Assembly: GCF_001437425.1 (NCBI RefSeq)
Contig: NZ_JQCD01000024.1
Coordinates: 430,362-494,361 of the forward strand
From: Weissella minor
GTDB taxonomy: Bacteria; Bacillota; Bacilli; Lactobacillales; Lactobacillaceae
Reading direction: 5' to 3'
Length of the DNA: 64,000 nucleotides
The notes below the pieces were generated by a model that was not told the DNA's origin, did not search any database, and saw nothing but the letters and a program-made list of their open reading frames with translations. This document shows, piece after piece, positions 29,477 through 39,708 of this stretch (its first letter is position 1; every line of letters begins with the position of its first letter). A program made the translations under genes and the position numbers.

Positions 29477-31873
29477 ATGAGTGATGAAACATCACGTACA
29501 AGTCGGCAAAATTCGAATTCGAATAACAGTGGCCGCGCAAAGCGTAACACCCCTAAAAAGAAACATTATTTACGTAATGGTTTAATTACAGTCGGTGTCA
29601 TTGGTGTCATTGGTGTAGCTGCTGGTGGTGGTTTATACGCCTACTATGCTTCAAGTGCACCTGAACTTACAGATAGCGCTTTGAAAGGTACGTCTCAAAC
29701 GCAATTATTAGATTCTGATGGAAAAGTCTTCTATACAACAGGAAATCAAACTCGAGAAGTTGCGAAAACTTCAGAATTACCTGATTCCATTAAAAAAGCT
29801 GTTGTTTCTATTGAAGACAAACGTTTCTATCAACATCGCGGTGTTGACCCTCGTCGTATTTTGGGAGCTTTGTTCGCCAATTTCACAGGTTCTTCACTTG
29901 GTTTGCAAGGTGGATCAACTCTGACCCAACAACTTGTTAAGTTAACCGTATTCTCAACCTCTTCCGCCGACCAAACCGTCGAACGAAAGGCGCAAGAAGC
30001 ACACCTAGCCATGAATTTGGAAAAAAAGTATTCAAAAGATCAAATTTTGACGCTTTATATGAATAAAGTTTATATGGGTAACGGTGTTTATGGTATGAAG
30101 ACCGCTTCTGAATACTACTTTGGTAAGTCAATGAAAGACTTGTCAATGCCACAAGTTGCCATGCTAGCGGGATTACCTCAATCCCCTTCTGGGTATGATC
30201 CCTATACAAACCCTAAAGGTGCTAAGCAACGTCGAGATACTGTCCTAACAGCCATGCAAGAAAATGGTGTGATTAACGAAAAGCAGTTAGCAGAATATAA
30301 GGATGTACCCATTACGAAGGGGCTTCAAGTTGATCATCCAGATACAGAACGTACAGCTAAGAATGCTAAAATTTCAGATGCTTACATTTCTTCAACTTTA
30401 GATGAATTACAAAAGCTTGGTTATGACCCTACCCGTGATGGTCTTCAGGTACACACCAATTTGAATTTGGATATTCAAAAGAAGGCATATGATGTTGCTA
30501 ATAGTGATGACATTTTGGCATGGCCAAGTGATGACATGCAAGTTGCAATGACGGTTGCAAATCCAAGTAATGGAAAAGTTATGGCTCAAATTGGTGGTCG
30601 TAAGAATGACTCTACCTTTGGGTTAAATCGTGCAAAACAAACGACTCGATCATCTGGATCAACTGCCAAGCCACTTGTTGATTTTGGACCAGCAGTTGAA
30701 CATTTAAATTGGCCCACATATCGTGCTTTAGAAGATACACCATATACCTACCCTGGTACCAATACGCGTGTTTATGATTTTGATCGTAAATATAAGGGTG
30801 CGATGACAATGCGTGATGCGCTTGCACAATCTCGTAATATTCCTGCGGTTCGAACTTATGATGCTGTTGGTGCCAAGAACTCATCTGATTTCTTAGGTAA
30901 GTTAGGTATTGACATTAAAGCGGATAAGTTAGTACCAAGTAATGCGATTGGAATTGAAGTTTCAACTGAGCAAGAAGCGGCAGCCTACGCTGCGTTTGAA
31001 AATGGTGGAACTTATTACAAGCCAAATTATATCTCAAGTATCTCTGAGCAAAATGGTGATGTTAAAGACTATAAGCCTGAAGGTAAACGTGCTATGAAAG
31101 ATTCAACCGCCTATATGCTTACTGATATGATGAAGTCTGTCGTGACTGATTCATATGCTAACATGATCGACACACCAGCCTATAAGCAAGCTGGTAAGAC
31201 AGGAACCACTGGTTATGCGGATGATATCGAAGTACCAGATGGTGCGGCATCAGATACTTGGTTTACTGGTTATACTAAGTCAGCTGTTATCTCAACTTGG
31301 ACTGGGTACGATGAACCTAATACGCCAGGTCATTACTTGTCTGAAGGTGACGAACAAATGCTTGCATTGAAAGCATATGGACAAGTCATGGAGTACATTA
31401 TGACTTCTGGTGTTATTGATAGTGATGGTTCTGACTGGACCACCCCTTCTAGTGTTAAGCAAGTTAGTCAATATGGACAAACTGAATATGAAGTGCGTGG
31501 CGCATCATTTGATGACCCTGGCCTTGATAAATTAAGAAGAAGCTCAAGCGTTCAACGGGCTACTTATGAAGATGATACACTTAGTTCTTCTTCATCAAAC
31601 CGTAGTTCGTCAGCATCTTCTATTCTAAATCCTGAGACTCGTAACGCCGTTGGGCAAGCTGGTACTCAAAATAATACAAATGGTGCTCAGGCAAATAACA
31701 CGACTGGTTCCCAATCAAACAATAGTGCTAATGCACAGACACCAAATGCTAATGCGCAGACACCAAATGCTAATGCACAAACACCAAATGCTAATGCAAC
31801 ACAAACTCCTGCTACTGGTAACGGTGCTCAAAATAATAATTCACAAACACAAGGTAATACCGGAAATCGGTAA
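29477..31873 (+). CDS. pbp1A: Class A penicillin-binding protein 1A
   Basis: A bifunctional cell-wall synthase, 798 residues from ATG 29477 (AAGGAG 7 bases upstream). A basic cytoplasmic tail is followed by a membrane helix (about 35-58). The transglycosylase domain has EDKRFYQHRGVD and GGSTLTQQLVKL (about 115-165). The transpeptidase has STAK (active Ser about 390), SRN (about 450) and KTGT (about 570). The last 80 residues are Asn/Gln/Ser-rich and contain tandem NANAQTP repeats, a disordered extracellular tail. It is beta-lactam sensitive by family. It is partnered with recU in one operon and lies near gpsB, which regulates class A PBPs. Confidence 0.95.
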   Translation: MSDETSRTSRQNSNSNNSGRAKRNTPKKKHYLRNGLITVGVIGVIGVAAGGGLYAYYASSAPELTDSALKGTSQTQLLDSDGKVFYTTGNQTREVAKTSELPDSIKKAVVSIEDKRFYQHRGVDPRRILGALFANFTGSSLGLQGGSTLTQQLVKLTVFSTSSADQTVERKAQEAHLAMNLEKKYSKDQILTLYMNKVYMGNGVYGMKTASEYYFGKSMKDLSMPQVAMLAGLPQSPSGYDPYTNPKGAKQRRDTVLTAMQENGVINEKQLAEYKDVPITKGLQVDHPDTERTAKNAKISDAYISSTLDELQKLGYDPTRDGLQVHTNLNLDIQKKAYDVANSDDILAWPSDDMQVAMTVANPSNGKVMAQIGGRKNDSTFGLNRAKQTTRSSGSTAKPLVDFGPAVEHLNWPTYRALEDTPYTYPGTNTRVYDFDRKYKGAMTMRDALAQSRNIPAVRTYDAVGAKNSSDFLGKLGIDIKADKLVPSNAIGIEVSTEQEAAAYAAFENGGTYYKPNYISSISEQNGDVKDYKPEGKRAMKDSTAYMLTDMMKSVVTDSYANMIDTPAYKQAGKTGTTGYADDIEVPDGAASDTWFTGYTKSAVISTWTGYDEPNTPGHYLSEGDEQMLALKAYGQVMEYIMTSGVIDSDGSDWTTPSSVKQVSQYGQTEYEVRGASFDDPGLDKLRRSSSVQRATYEDDTLSSSSSNRSSSASSILNPETRNAVGQAGTQNNTNGAQANNTTGSQSNNSANAQTPNANAQTPNANAQTPNANATQTPATGNGAQNNNSQTQGNTGNR

Positions 31874-31885
31874 TTAAATCCATTT

Positions 31886-31926
31886 AAAAAGAGCTAATCG
31901 TCTCATTGACGGTTAGCTCTTTTTTA
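31886..31926. terminator. Bidirectional terminator between pbp1A and dnaD
   Basis: AAAAAGAGCTAATCGTC (31886-31902) pairs with GACGGTTAGCTCTTTTT (31908-31924). A- and T-runs on both sides suit the converging genes. Confidence 0.9.
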
Positions 31927-32667
31927 TAGATTCCCTAAATCAAGATTATATAAATCAACATCAGTGGCAACCTTTGGTAAAGTTTCCGGATTAGCTGCTT
32001 TATATTGTTGTCGGCTTTTACGCTCAGTTTGAATATCATTTAAAGAATGATAGTTTTTCTTTTGCCATGCGACTAAAATAGTTTCAATATATCGCAAGCT
32101 CAAAGCATTATTCATCACAGCTTCTTGCAAAGCTGCTTTAATAAAGTCTGGCCTGAAATGATCAATATCAAACCAATCTTTAACCGTTTGTAACTCAATA
32201 CTACTTAAAGGACGCCCAAACTCTTGTTCAATTAAATTGAAAATATCGGTACGTGTTGGCTGATCATTTTGACTGGCTGTATCAACAAACACCTCTCCTT
32301 GGCTTTCAACACGTTGTCCCGCCGTTGAATGAGAATAGATACCCTCAGTCTCTATAATTTTGACATATAGTGGTGAAAAATCGATACTTGTCGTCACTTT
32401 TCCGGATTCATCGCGTAAAGAAATTAAATTAATGAAGTTTTTGGTTCTTAATTGGTCAATAATTTGATTCAATTGACCTGTAGACCAACCAGTACTATGG
32501 GAAATTGTGGATAAATTGATATTTTGTGCATGTTCCAATTGATTTTTTAGCTGAACATACAATAAGAACTCATCGTTTGTCATTCCTAAATCACGATAAT
32601 GTGCTAAAAGATAACTACTGATAGAGACATCACCCTGCGTAAAAAATTGAGATTTAACTTGATCCAT
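31924..32667 (-). CDS. dnaD: DNA replication protein DnaD
   Basis: DnaD is a primosome protein that helps load the replicative helicase at oriC and at restart sites. The 247-residue protein has an N-terminal winged-helix domain (about 10-110) and a C-terminal DnaD/DnaB2 domain (about 140-225) with the LSSIELQTVKDW and ALRYIE-like motifs and the ILVAWQKKNYHSL segment. I use the ATG at 32667; a TTG one codon upstream is also in frame. The order dinG-ypmB-asnS-dnaD is the standard Firmicutes arrangement, though nth is not seen next to it here. Confidence 0.92.
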   Translation of the reverse strand: MDQVKSQFFTQGDVSISSYLLAHYRDLGMTNDEFLLYVQLKNQLEHAQNINLSTISHSTGWSTGQLNQIIDQLRTKNFINLISLRDESGKVTTSIDFSPLYVKIIETEGIYSHSTAGQRVESQGEVFVDTASQNDQPTRTDIFNLIEQEFGRPLSSIELQTVKDWFDIDHFRPDFIKAALQEAVMNNALSLRYIETILVAWQKKNYHSLNDIQTERKSRQQYKAANPETLPKVATDVDLYNLDLGNL

Positions 32668-32703
32668 CAATCTAATATCCTTTGTATTTAAATAATTGTG
32701 TTT

Positions 32704-32741
32704 AAAAAAGCAGATGTCATAATGAGCATCTGCTTTTTTGT
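32704..32741 (-). terminator. Terminator after asnS
   Basis: AAAAAAGCAGATG (32704-32716) pairs with CATCTGCTTTTTT (32727-32739), followed on the minus strand by six T. It separates asnS from dnaD. Confidence 0.85.
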
Positions 32742-32746
32742 AAAAA

Positions 32747-34042
32747 TTAAGGCTTCAAGCGGTTCATTGTACGTGGGAACGGAATTGCTTCACGAATATG
32801 TTCTTCACCAGTTACCCATGTCACCATACGTTCAAGACCTAGGCCGAATCCAGAATGTGGTACGGCACCATATTGACGTAGATCTAAGTACCATTGATAG
32901 TCTTCGACGGGAAGTCCCATTTCCTTAATACGTTGTTCAAGATAATCATAATCAGTGTCACGTTCTGAACCACCGATGATTTCTCCATAACCTTCTGGAG
33001 CCAACAAATCAGCTGAAATAACAATGTCATCACGTTCTTCATCGCGCTTCATGTAGAATGCTTTAATTTCTTTAGGGAAATTCGTGATAAATACAGGCTT
33101 GTTGAAATGGTTTGCCAAGAATGTTTCCTCAGGAGAACCAAAATCAACCCCCCACTCAACATCAAAATCATTTTCCTTTAACAAATCAATCGCATCATCA
33201 TATGAAACACGTGGATAAGGTAATTGCGTATAACTCTTTAGTAAGTCTTTGTCACGTCCAAGTAAATCAAGCTCGTAATCATTGCGATCCAAGACAGCTT
33301 GAATCAAATAAGCAATGTAACGTTCTTGTACTTCAAGTGATTCATCTTGCTTCATCCAAGCCATCTCAGGTTCAATCATCCAGAATTCAGTCAAATGACG
33401 ACGCGTCTTTGATTTTTCAGCACGGAATGTAGGTCCAAATGTAAAGACACGTCCAAAGGCCATAGCGCCAGCTTCAGCATATAATTGTCCAGTTTGTGAC
33501 AAATAAGCATCTGTATCAAAGTACTCAGTATGGAACAATTCAGTTGTTCCTTCTGGCGCTGAACTAGTTAGCAAAGGTGAATCAAGCTTAATGAAGCCTT
33601 CCTTATTGAAAAATTCGTAGGTAGCCGCAATCAATGTATTACGAATGCGCAAAGTTGCAAATGGTTGGATATGACGAAGATAAAGATGACGGTGGTCCAT
33701 CAAAAAGTCAGTTCCATGCTCTTTAGGTGTAATTGGGTATCCTTCAGAAGCACCAACAACTGTAACATCTTTAACATCCATTTCGTAACCAAATGGTGAA
33801 CGGTCATCTTGACGAATTGTTCCGATTAAATACATGCTTGTTTCTTGTGTAAGTGCTTTAATTTTCGCAAAAATATCTTCGCCAACTTCTTCTTTTGCGA
33901 CAACACCTTGGAAAAATGCAGTTCCGTCACGAAGTTGTAAAAATTGCATTTTGTTTGATCCACGCTTATTACGTAGCCATGCTCCTAAACGAACTTCTTT
34001 TCCGACAAAATGTGGTGCATCTTCAATGCGAATTGTATCCAT
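32747..34042 (-). CDS. asnS: Asparagine--tRNA ligase
   Basis: Charges tRNA-Asn. The 431-residue class II synthetase has an N-terminal OB-fold anticodon-binding domain (about 15-110; [22 protein letters not shown]), motif 2 [24 protein letters not shown] (shown here in two parts around FRAEKS and RHLTEF), and motif 3 [23 protein letters not shown] is the AsnRS pattern rather than AspRS. Only 27 bases separate it from ypmB, so there is no room for a T-box leader and it is transcribed with the upstream gene. Confidence 0.95.
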   Translation of the reverse strand: MDTIRIEDAPHFVGKEVRLGAWLRNKRGSNKMQFLQLRDGTAFFQGVVAKEEVGEDIFAKIKALTQETSMYLIGTIRQDDRSPFGYEMDVKDVTVVGASEGYPITPKEHGTDFLMDHRHLYLRHIQPFATLRIRNTLIAATYEFFNKEGFIKLDSPLLTSSAPEGTTELFHTEYFDTDAYLSQTGQLYAEAGAMAFGRVFTFGPTFRAEKSKTRRHLTEFWMIEPEMAWMKQDESLEVQERYIAYLIQAVLDRNDYELDLLGRDKDLLKSYTQLPYPRVSYDDAIDLLKENDFDVEWGVDFGSPEETFLANHFNKPVFITNFPKEIKAFYMKRDEERDDIVISADLLAPEGYGEIIGGSERDTDYDYLEQRIKEMGLPVEDYQWYLDLRQYGAVPHSGFGLGLERMVTWVTGEEHIREAIPFPRTMNRLKP

Positions 34043-34069
34043 TAATCTGACTCCTATTGTGTAATTTAA

Positions 34070-34582
34070 TTAGAAATTTTGTACTGAACGTAATACTTTA
34101 CCGTCATTTACGCGATAGCTGATGAAATTTAACGTATCTTGTTTATCAATAAATGTGACATCCCATACTGGAATATTTTGATATTCAGCTAAGCCAAGAC
34201 CAGTAATACGTTTAACGTCATAATTTTTTTCAACCGTATTCTTAACATCATCAGCAGTTAACCCATCATCTAATTTAACAGTTGTTAACTTTGATGAGCC
34301 CTTCTTATTAATAACACCCACTGATTTCTTATCTTTATCACGACCAGTTATCGAATAATAAGTATCTTGTCGAGAAATCTGATGAAAACTATCTACGTAT
34401 CGTATCTTATCTGCTTTCTTCGCAGCAGTTGTTAATTGAGAGCGTGCTTGTGACATGGGTCGATTGACAACTGAAAAATAACTAAGTATCAATATAACAA
34501 TTACGATAATAACGCCAATAATTGTATATCGTCGACGTCGCTGTTGCCGACGCCTAGCTTGAGGTGCCAAACGCATCTCCAT
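34070..34582 (-). CDS. ypmB: DUF5590 (YpmB-like) membrane-anchored protein
   Basis: The 170-residue product starts at ATG 34580-34582 with GGAGG upstream. It has a very basic N-terminus (APQARRRQQRRRR), one membrane helix (about 20-40), and an extracellular domain of the YpmB/DUF5590 family (PepSY-like fold, SQARSQLTTAAKKAD and IPVWDVTFIDKQ). The function is unknown; it is conserved between dinG and the aspB/asnS gene in Bacilli, as here. Type II topology is inferred from the charge pattern. Confidence 0.83.
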   Translation of the reverse strand: MEMRLAPQARRRQQRRRRYTIIGVIIVIVILILSYFSVVNRPMSQARSQLTTAAKKADKIRYVDSFHQISRQDTYYSITGRDKDKKSVGVINKKGSSKLTTVKLDDGLTADDVKNTVEKNYDVKRITGLGLAEYQNIPVWDVTFIDKQDTLNFISYRVNDGKVLRSVQNF

Positions 34583-34694
34583 AATATGCCCTCCTCTGCA
34601 TCGTACATCATTTGTATGACTCAACTAATAATACTTTATCAAAAATAGCACTGACTTAAAAGCTTTTCACTTAGAAAAAGCAAATTGCTAGAAC

Positions 34695-37535
34695 TTAAGT
34701 TTCATGGGATTGTTGTTTTTTCAAAAACTTCACTAATTCTGAGCCAACAGATTTACTATCCAGTGTTTTTTGCGGCATTGTCTTAGGCAACATATGTTGT
34801 AAGGTCTTACCATAAGATTTTTCAAGCATACGTACGTCTAACATGACAATTGCCCCATAGTCTTCAGGTGTTCTGATTAAGCGACCGACCCCTTGACGTA
34901 AGCGTAGAACGGCTTTAGGTAAAGTACTTTGATAAAATGGTTGCTTACCTTGCGCCTTCAAGAAAGCTTCCTCTGCTTTTTGTGGAATTGAATTTGGTTG
35001 CTCAAATGGCAAGCGCGTAATAATGACTAATCTCAATTTATCATTGGGTAAGTCAATCCCTTCCCAAAAACTGTTTGCGCCTAATACAACGATACGTTGC
35101 TCATTTTGCATACGTTTTAAGATGCGACCTTTTGTCCCAGTAATACCTTGCGCTAAAATAGTCAGATTATTTTTGTAACCCACATTCGACCGTTGCAATT
35201 GTTGATAAACCTGCTGAATGGTTTCAAGTGAATTAAACAGAATCAACGTATTTTCTTGTACGTGACTCAAGATATCATCAATTTGTTGGGCTAAGTACGA
35301 GACGTAACCCGTGTCATTTGGATCAACCGCATCTTTTACCAAGATAAATTCACTTTGGTTAGCATAATCAAAAACATCATCAAATGTATGCACCTCTGCA
35401 GAATCACGGTCAATATTTAAACGATCGTAGAGATAGCTCGATTTATTAGAAGTGAAGAGCGTTGCACCGATAAGCGTCACTGGCATAAAGTGTGGATAAA
35501 CACGACTATTAAAGTAATCAATCGTATGTAATAGGCCCCCACTTAACTGCAAATGTTGCTGACCTTCTTGATCTAACGACTGTGTTAACCAGAAGACACT
35601 CGTATTTGGAAATTCAACCAAGTCTTGCTGAAATAGAGTCAATTTCTTCTCGGATTCACTGATTAGATTTAGCGAACGACGATAGTCCGCTAAAGCCTGA
35701 CGTTCCTCAATTGAAAAGACATTCTTTAATTGACTAAATTCATCCAAGAAATCACTCAAACAAGCTTGTAAATCTAAAATTCCTTGATGAATCTTAGCAA
35801 CACGGCCTTCTTGTTCTACCCAGAATTGTGCTAATTCGGGTAATTCAAGGGCATAGTCATGTTGCCCATTTCCCAAGACCTCTTTTTGATTTAACAAAAA
35901 GCGTCGGAATAATTTCGTCTCTAATTGTGGAATTTCGGCAGCTAATTGATGGAAACTTTCAATGAAACGATTTTTCAATTTACGCCCACCAGGTATCCGA
36001 GTCAAAATATCTTGAACATTCGCTTCATCAGGACGACTAAATATAAATTCAGCTTGATTAACATCATTTAACCAGCGTTTAAAATCTAACTTGCGACGAC
36101 TTTGATGGATAACAGCATCAGGCAAATGTTGCGGCTCATCGATGACTAAGTAAGGTTGATTGTCTTGAGGGCCTAAGCGGTGCGCATAGCTCGCTAAATA
36201 AGCATGATTAACAACTAAAAATTGTGCTTCATGTGCTAAAACATGCTGACGTTCATTAAATTCGTGGCCATAAAAAGCAGATCCGATTGGATTATTAGCT
36301 GTCTGTGACAACTTATCCATAAATGCCGCTTGTGGATTCAATAAATTTAATTCATCAAAATCCCCAGTTAATGTTTCAGTTAACCAAACTAGTATTTGGG
36401 CCTTAATAAATTGCAGAGCAGCAGACCCTTCATCAACTTTTAAAGCACGACGAAAACTTTGCAAATTTAGGTAGTGCGTACGCCCTTTAAGACTGACTGC
36501 ACGTGTCTCAAAAGGTAAAATTGAATTTAATTGGTCATTGATTGTATCAACAACCTGCTGCTGCAAATTAAGCGTTGGTACTGAAATCACAACTTGTTTC
36601 TCATGTTGATTTGCCAAATATGCATAAGGCAGAGCATAACCAAGGGTCTTTCCCATCCCTGTAGGTGCTTCCATGACCAATGCATTTGAACCAGCAACGT
36701 TGATAACTAAGTCATCTTGATTATAATGATGCTCAACAAAATTCATTAATTTCGCTTGTTGTTCTCGATAAGTTAAACGACTACCAAACAACGCTTTCTT
36801 CTGGTTAGCTTTGGCGGGATAAATTGCTTGCTTATCTTGAACTAATGGCGCTGGTGCTGAAAAACGTCGAATGGCTAAACCATCGATGACCTCTAGGTAA
36901 TCCGCTAAGGCCTGTGGATTATCTTGGTTCAACTTCAGTGCATCAGCGAAAACTTGTTTACTTTCACGAGGCAAAACTAAGGGTAGATTGGTTAGTAACT
37001 GCAATGTAACCATGGGTAGTGCTTGGGCCCGATTTAAGATGCTAATTAACAGTTCGGCCGTCGTTGCGGCATCACTATCTGCTTGGTGTGGGTGTTCATG
37101 TAGAATCCCCAAGAATTTAGCAATATCAATTAAGCGATAGCCTGGTGCTGTTGGCCAAAGAATTTGACTAAGTGGCACCGTATCCAAAGCTACAGAATCA
37201 AGCGGTGTAATGCCCAATCGTGTGAATTCAGTATTTAAGAATGGTAGGTCAAAATTAACATTGTGCGCAACAAATACAGTCCCTTGTAACATGGCATGAA
37301 TTGTTTGCGCGACCTCTTCAAAATACGGCGCATTCTTAACCATGCCATTTGTTATACCCGTTAATTGTGTAATATGCCTAGGAATTTTAATTCCAGGATT
37401 AATCAATGTTGAGAATTGATTAATAATTGTTTTATTTTGTACGAAGGCAATCGCGATTTGAATGATATGGCCTTCCTCTTGCGATGTTTGTGTGGTTTCT
37501 AAATCAACAACCGCATAAATGTCTTTTTTTTGCAT
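34695..37535 (-). CDS. dinG: DinG-family helicase fused to a DnaQ-type exonuclease
   Basis: A 946-residue protein. Residues 1-170 are a DEDD-type 3'-5' exonuclease domain (YAVVDLETT, HNVNFDLPFL, HQADSDA). The rest is an XPD/DinG-like helicase with Walker A EAPTGMGKTLGY (about 290), a VIDEPQHL box (about 455) and the C-terminal RLRQGVGRLIRT motif VI. In Firmicutes this form acts as a nuclease-helicase in DNA repair and, unlike E. coli DinG, lacks the 4Fe-4S Cys cluster. I see no such Cys set here either. It precedes ypmB-asnS. Confidence 0.92.
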   Translation of the reverse strand: MQKKDIYAVVDLETTQTSQEEGHIIQIAIAFVQNKTIINQFSTLINPGIKIPRHITQLTGITNGMVKNAPYFEEVAQTIHAMLQGTVFVAHNVNFDLPFLNTEFTRLGITPLDSVALDTVPLSQILWPTAPGYRLIDIAKFLGILHEHPHQADSDAATTAELLISILNRAQALPMVTLQLLTNLPLVLPRESKQVFADALKLNQDNPQALADYLEVIDGLAIRRFSAPAPLVQDKQAIYPAKANQKKALFGSRLTYREQQAKLMNFVEHHYNQDDLVINVAGSNALVMEAPTGMGKTLGYALPYAYLANQHEKQVVISVPTLNLQQQVVDTINDQLNSILPFETRAVSLKGRTHYLNLQSFRRALKVDEGSAALQFIKAQILVWLTETLTGDFDELNLLNPQAAFMDKLSQTANNPIGSAFYGHEFNERQHVLAHEAQFLVVNHAYLASYAHRLGPQDNQPYLVIDEPQHLPDAVIHQSRRKLDFKRWLNDVNQAEFIFSRPDEANVQDILTRIPGGRKLKNRFIESFHQLAAEIPQLETKLFRRFLLNQKEVLGNGQHDYALELPELAQFWVEQEGRVAKIHQGILDLQACLSDFLDEFSQLKNVFSIEERQALADYRRSLNLISESEKKLTLFQQDLVEFPNTSVFWLTQSLDQEGQQHLQLSGGLLHTIDYFNSRVYPHFMPVTLIGATLFTSNKSSYLYDRLNIDRDSAEVHTFDDVFDYANQSEFILVKDAVDPNDTGYVSYLAQQIDDILSHVQENTLILFNSLETIQQVYQQLQRSNVGYKNNLTILAQGITGTKGRILKRMQNEQRIVVLGANSFWEGIDLPNDKLRLVIITRLPFEQPNSIPQKAEEAFLKAQGKQPFYQSTLPKAVLRLRQGVGRLIRTPEDYGAIVMLDVRMLEKSYGKTLQHMLPKTMPQKTLDSKSVGSELVKFLKKQQSHET

Positions 37536-37771
37536 CTTTCGATCACAACCTTGTCTAATTTCTTAGCTCATTATAGCATGTTTTAACCTTGTTTCGATAT
37601 ATTACCCTATATATCTATTGCTAAAGCAGATGTTCGTAAACATAACGTTAATGCGATATAGCATATTAAATGGAATTTTGTTAAAATCAACAAGTATGGG
37701 CAATTATAAATTCATATAAATAATGAAGATATTAAATATAAAAATTAGTAAGAACGGTGGGTTTACAAATT
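37536..37771 (+). other. Intergenic region between divergent dinG and the mevalonate operon
   Basis: AT-rich divergent promoter region of 236 bases. I see several near-matches to -10 boxes but no -35/-10 pair at proper spacing that I would assign, and no hairpin or riboswitch pattern. Confidence 0.5.
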
Positions 37772-38710
37772 ATGCAAAGTCGGAGTACTGGAAAGAGTCA
37801 CGCTAAAGTTATTTTGATTGGTGATCATTCAGTCGTGTATGGACAACCAGCAATTGCGGTACCATTACCTGATTTATCAATGACAGCTACTGTTACAACA
37901 CGCCATTCAGGTCAAATGATTCTCACACCAAATTATCAAGGACCAATGGATTCAATGGGTGAAGTTTATGAAGGCGTACGTCAACTTATCACACGCTTGT
38001 TAAAGCGTTTTGATGCGACTGACCTCCCCTTTACCCTAAAGATTTCATCAAAAATTCCGCAAGAACGTGGTATGGGTTCCTCAGCGGCATCTTCAATTGC
38101 AATTACACGTGCATTCTTTAATTTCTTTGAAAAGGACCTTTCACAAAAGGAATTACAGCAATGGGTAAACATTGAAGAAGCGGTTACGCATGGATCTCCT
38201 TCTGGTTTGGACGCAGCGACATGTTCAAGTGATGTCCCCGTTTGGTTTATCAAAAAGCAAACGATTGAAACCCTAGAAATGAACTTAGACGGTTATTTAA
38301 TCATTGCTGATACAGGCATTCGAGGTCAAACTGGTTTGGCCGTTTCAGTTGTTCGTGAGCAAATGGAAACGGCCCCTGAAGACACACAGGGCCATTTAGA
38401 AGCATTAGGGTCAATCGCACAAATCATGCGCAAAGGCCTGGTTGAAAATGATACCAAGACAATTGGGCAAGCAATGACTGACGCACACCATCACCTACAA
38501 ACACTTGGGGTTTCTCATCCCAGTTTGGACCGTCTCGTAAAAGCTGCATTGGCAGCTGGTGCAGCTGGTGCCAAATTAACTGGTGGTGGTGTTGGTGGTG
38601 CAATGATTGCTTTAACAGATACTAAAGAAGAAGCAACACAGGTTATTCATGCATTAGAACAAGCTGGTGCTCAAGAAATTTGGTCACAGCATTACGTTTC
38701 ACAGAAATAG
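37772..38710 (+). CDS. mvk: Mevalonate kinase
   Basis: Phosphorylates mevalonate to 5-phosphomevalonate. The 312-residue GHMP kinase has HAKVILIGDHSVVYG at the N-terminus, the ATP loop ERGMGSSAASSIA (about 95-107), GSPSGLDAATC, and the C-terminal KLTGGGVGGAMIAL. I prefer the ATG at 37772 because GGTGGG lies about 10 bases upstream; a GTG at 37757 is also in frame. It is the first gene of mvk-mvaD-mvaK2-fni, the lower mevalonate pathway to IPP, which Gram-positive cocci and lactobacilli use instead of the MEP route. Confidence 0.94.
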   Translation: MQSRSTGKSHAKVILIGDHSVVYGQPAIAVPLPDLSMTATVTTRHSGQMILTPNYQGPMDSMGEVYEGVRQLITRLLKRFDATDLPFTLKISSKIPQERGMGSSAASSIAITRAFFNFFEKDLSQKELQQWVNIEEAVTHGSPSGLDAATCSSDVPVWFIKKQTIETLEMNLDGYLIIADTGIRGQTGLAVSVVREQMETAPEDTQGHLEALGSIAQIMRKGLVENDTKTIGQAMTDAHHHLQTLGVSHPSLDRLVKAALAAGAAGAKLTGGGVGGAMIALTDTKEEATQVIHALEQAGAQEIWSQHYVSQK

Positions 38711-38721
38711 GAAGTGGCATT

Positions 38722-39708
38722 ATGCAAGCATATACAGCACGTGCGCATACCAATATTGCTCTGCTTAAATATTGGGGTAAGGCTAATGAACAACTCATTA
38801 TTCCAACAACAAGTTCCATTTCATTGACCCTAGACGAATTTTATACAGATACAACGGTTGTCTTTGATCAGCATTTAAATGAAGATGCCGTTTTTTTGAA
38901 TGATGCGCCTTTAACTGGTAAAGGGTACAAAAAAATTACGGACTTTTTGGACATTGTGCGCCAATTAGCAGGTATTTCGACTAAAGCCCATGTCCAATCA
39001 ACGAATCACGTCCCAACGGCGGCTGGATTAGCTTCATCTGCCTCAGCCTTCTCTGCTTTAGCTGGCGCAGCAAGTAAAGCAGCCGGTTTGGATTTGTCTT
39101 TAGCTGATTTAAGTCGATTGGCACGTCGTGGTTCTGGTTCCGCTTCAAGATCAATTTATGGCGGATTTGTTGAATGGGAACGTGGCACAGATGATACGAC
39201 ATCAGTCGCCCATCCATTACAAGAAGTAGTTGATTGGGATATTCAATTGTTGACGGTTATTATTAATGACCAACCTAAAAAAGTAGATTCACGCGGGGGT
39301 ATGCAACATGCCCTGCAGACCTCACCTTTCTACCAAAATTGGGTAGACGCAACCAATGCTGCTACAGTTGATATGAAAACGGCGATTGAAAATCATGATT
39401 TTCAAAAGATTGGTTCGCTTGCAGAACAAAATGCTTTACAAATGCATGCAACCAATATGACTGCAACACCCCCTTTTACCTATTTAACAGATAATTCTTG
39501 GGCAGTCATCCAACTAGCGGCACAGTTACGATCAAAGGGGATTGAAGTCTATGCAACAATGGACGCTGGTCCTAATGTTAAATTGATTTCACATATTTCA
39601 GATTATCATGAAATTGTATTAGCTTTACAAAGTGTATTGCCTGATGTTGAAACTGTTGCTGCAACACCAGGGCCTGGCCTAGTTGTCGTAGCAGGAGATG
39701 AAATATGA
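38722..39708 (+). CDS. mvaD: Diphosphomevalonate decarboxylase
   Basis: Converts diphosphomevalonate to isopentenyl diphosphate with ATP. The start is ATG 38722, preceded by AGGAAGTGG; a longer in-frame extension would overlap mvk. The 328-residue product carries NIALLKYWGK, PTAAGLASSASAFSAL (phosphate loop) and SGSASRSIYGGFVEW, plus MDAGPNVKLI with the conserved Asp. It sits 11 bases after mvk. Confidence 0.95.
   Translation: MQAYTARAHTNIALLKYWGKANEQLIIPTTSSISLTLDEFYTDTTVVFDQHLNEDAVFLNDAPLTGKGYKKITDFLDIVRQLAGISTKAHVQSTNHVPTAAGLASSASAFSALAGAASKAAGLDLSLADLSRLARRGSGSASRSIYGGFVEWERGTDDTTSVAHPLQEVVDWDIQLLTVIINDQPKKVDSRGGMQHALQTSPFYQNWVDATNAATVDMKTAIENHDFQKIGSLAEQNALQMHATNMTATPPFTYLTDNSWAVIQLAAQLRSKGIEVYATMDAGPNVKLISHISDYHEIVLALQSVLPDVETVAATPGPGLVVVAGDEI

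Noticed and set aside
34043-34069. Possible T-box leader before asnS
   Set aside because: Only 27 bases separate asnS from ypmB, too few for a T-box.
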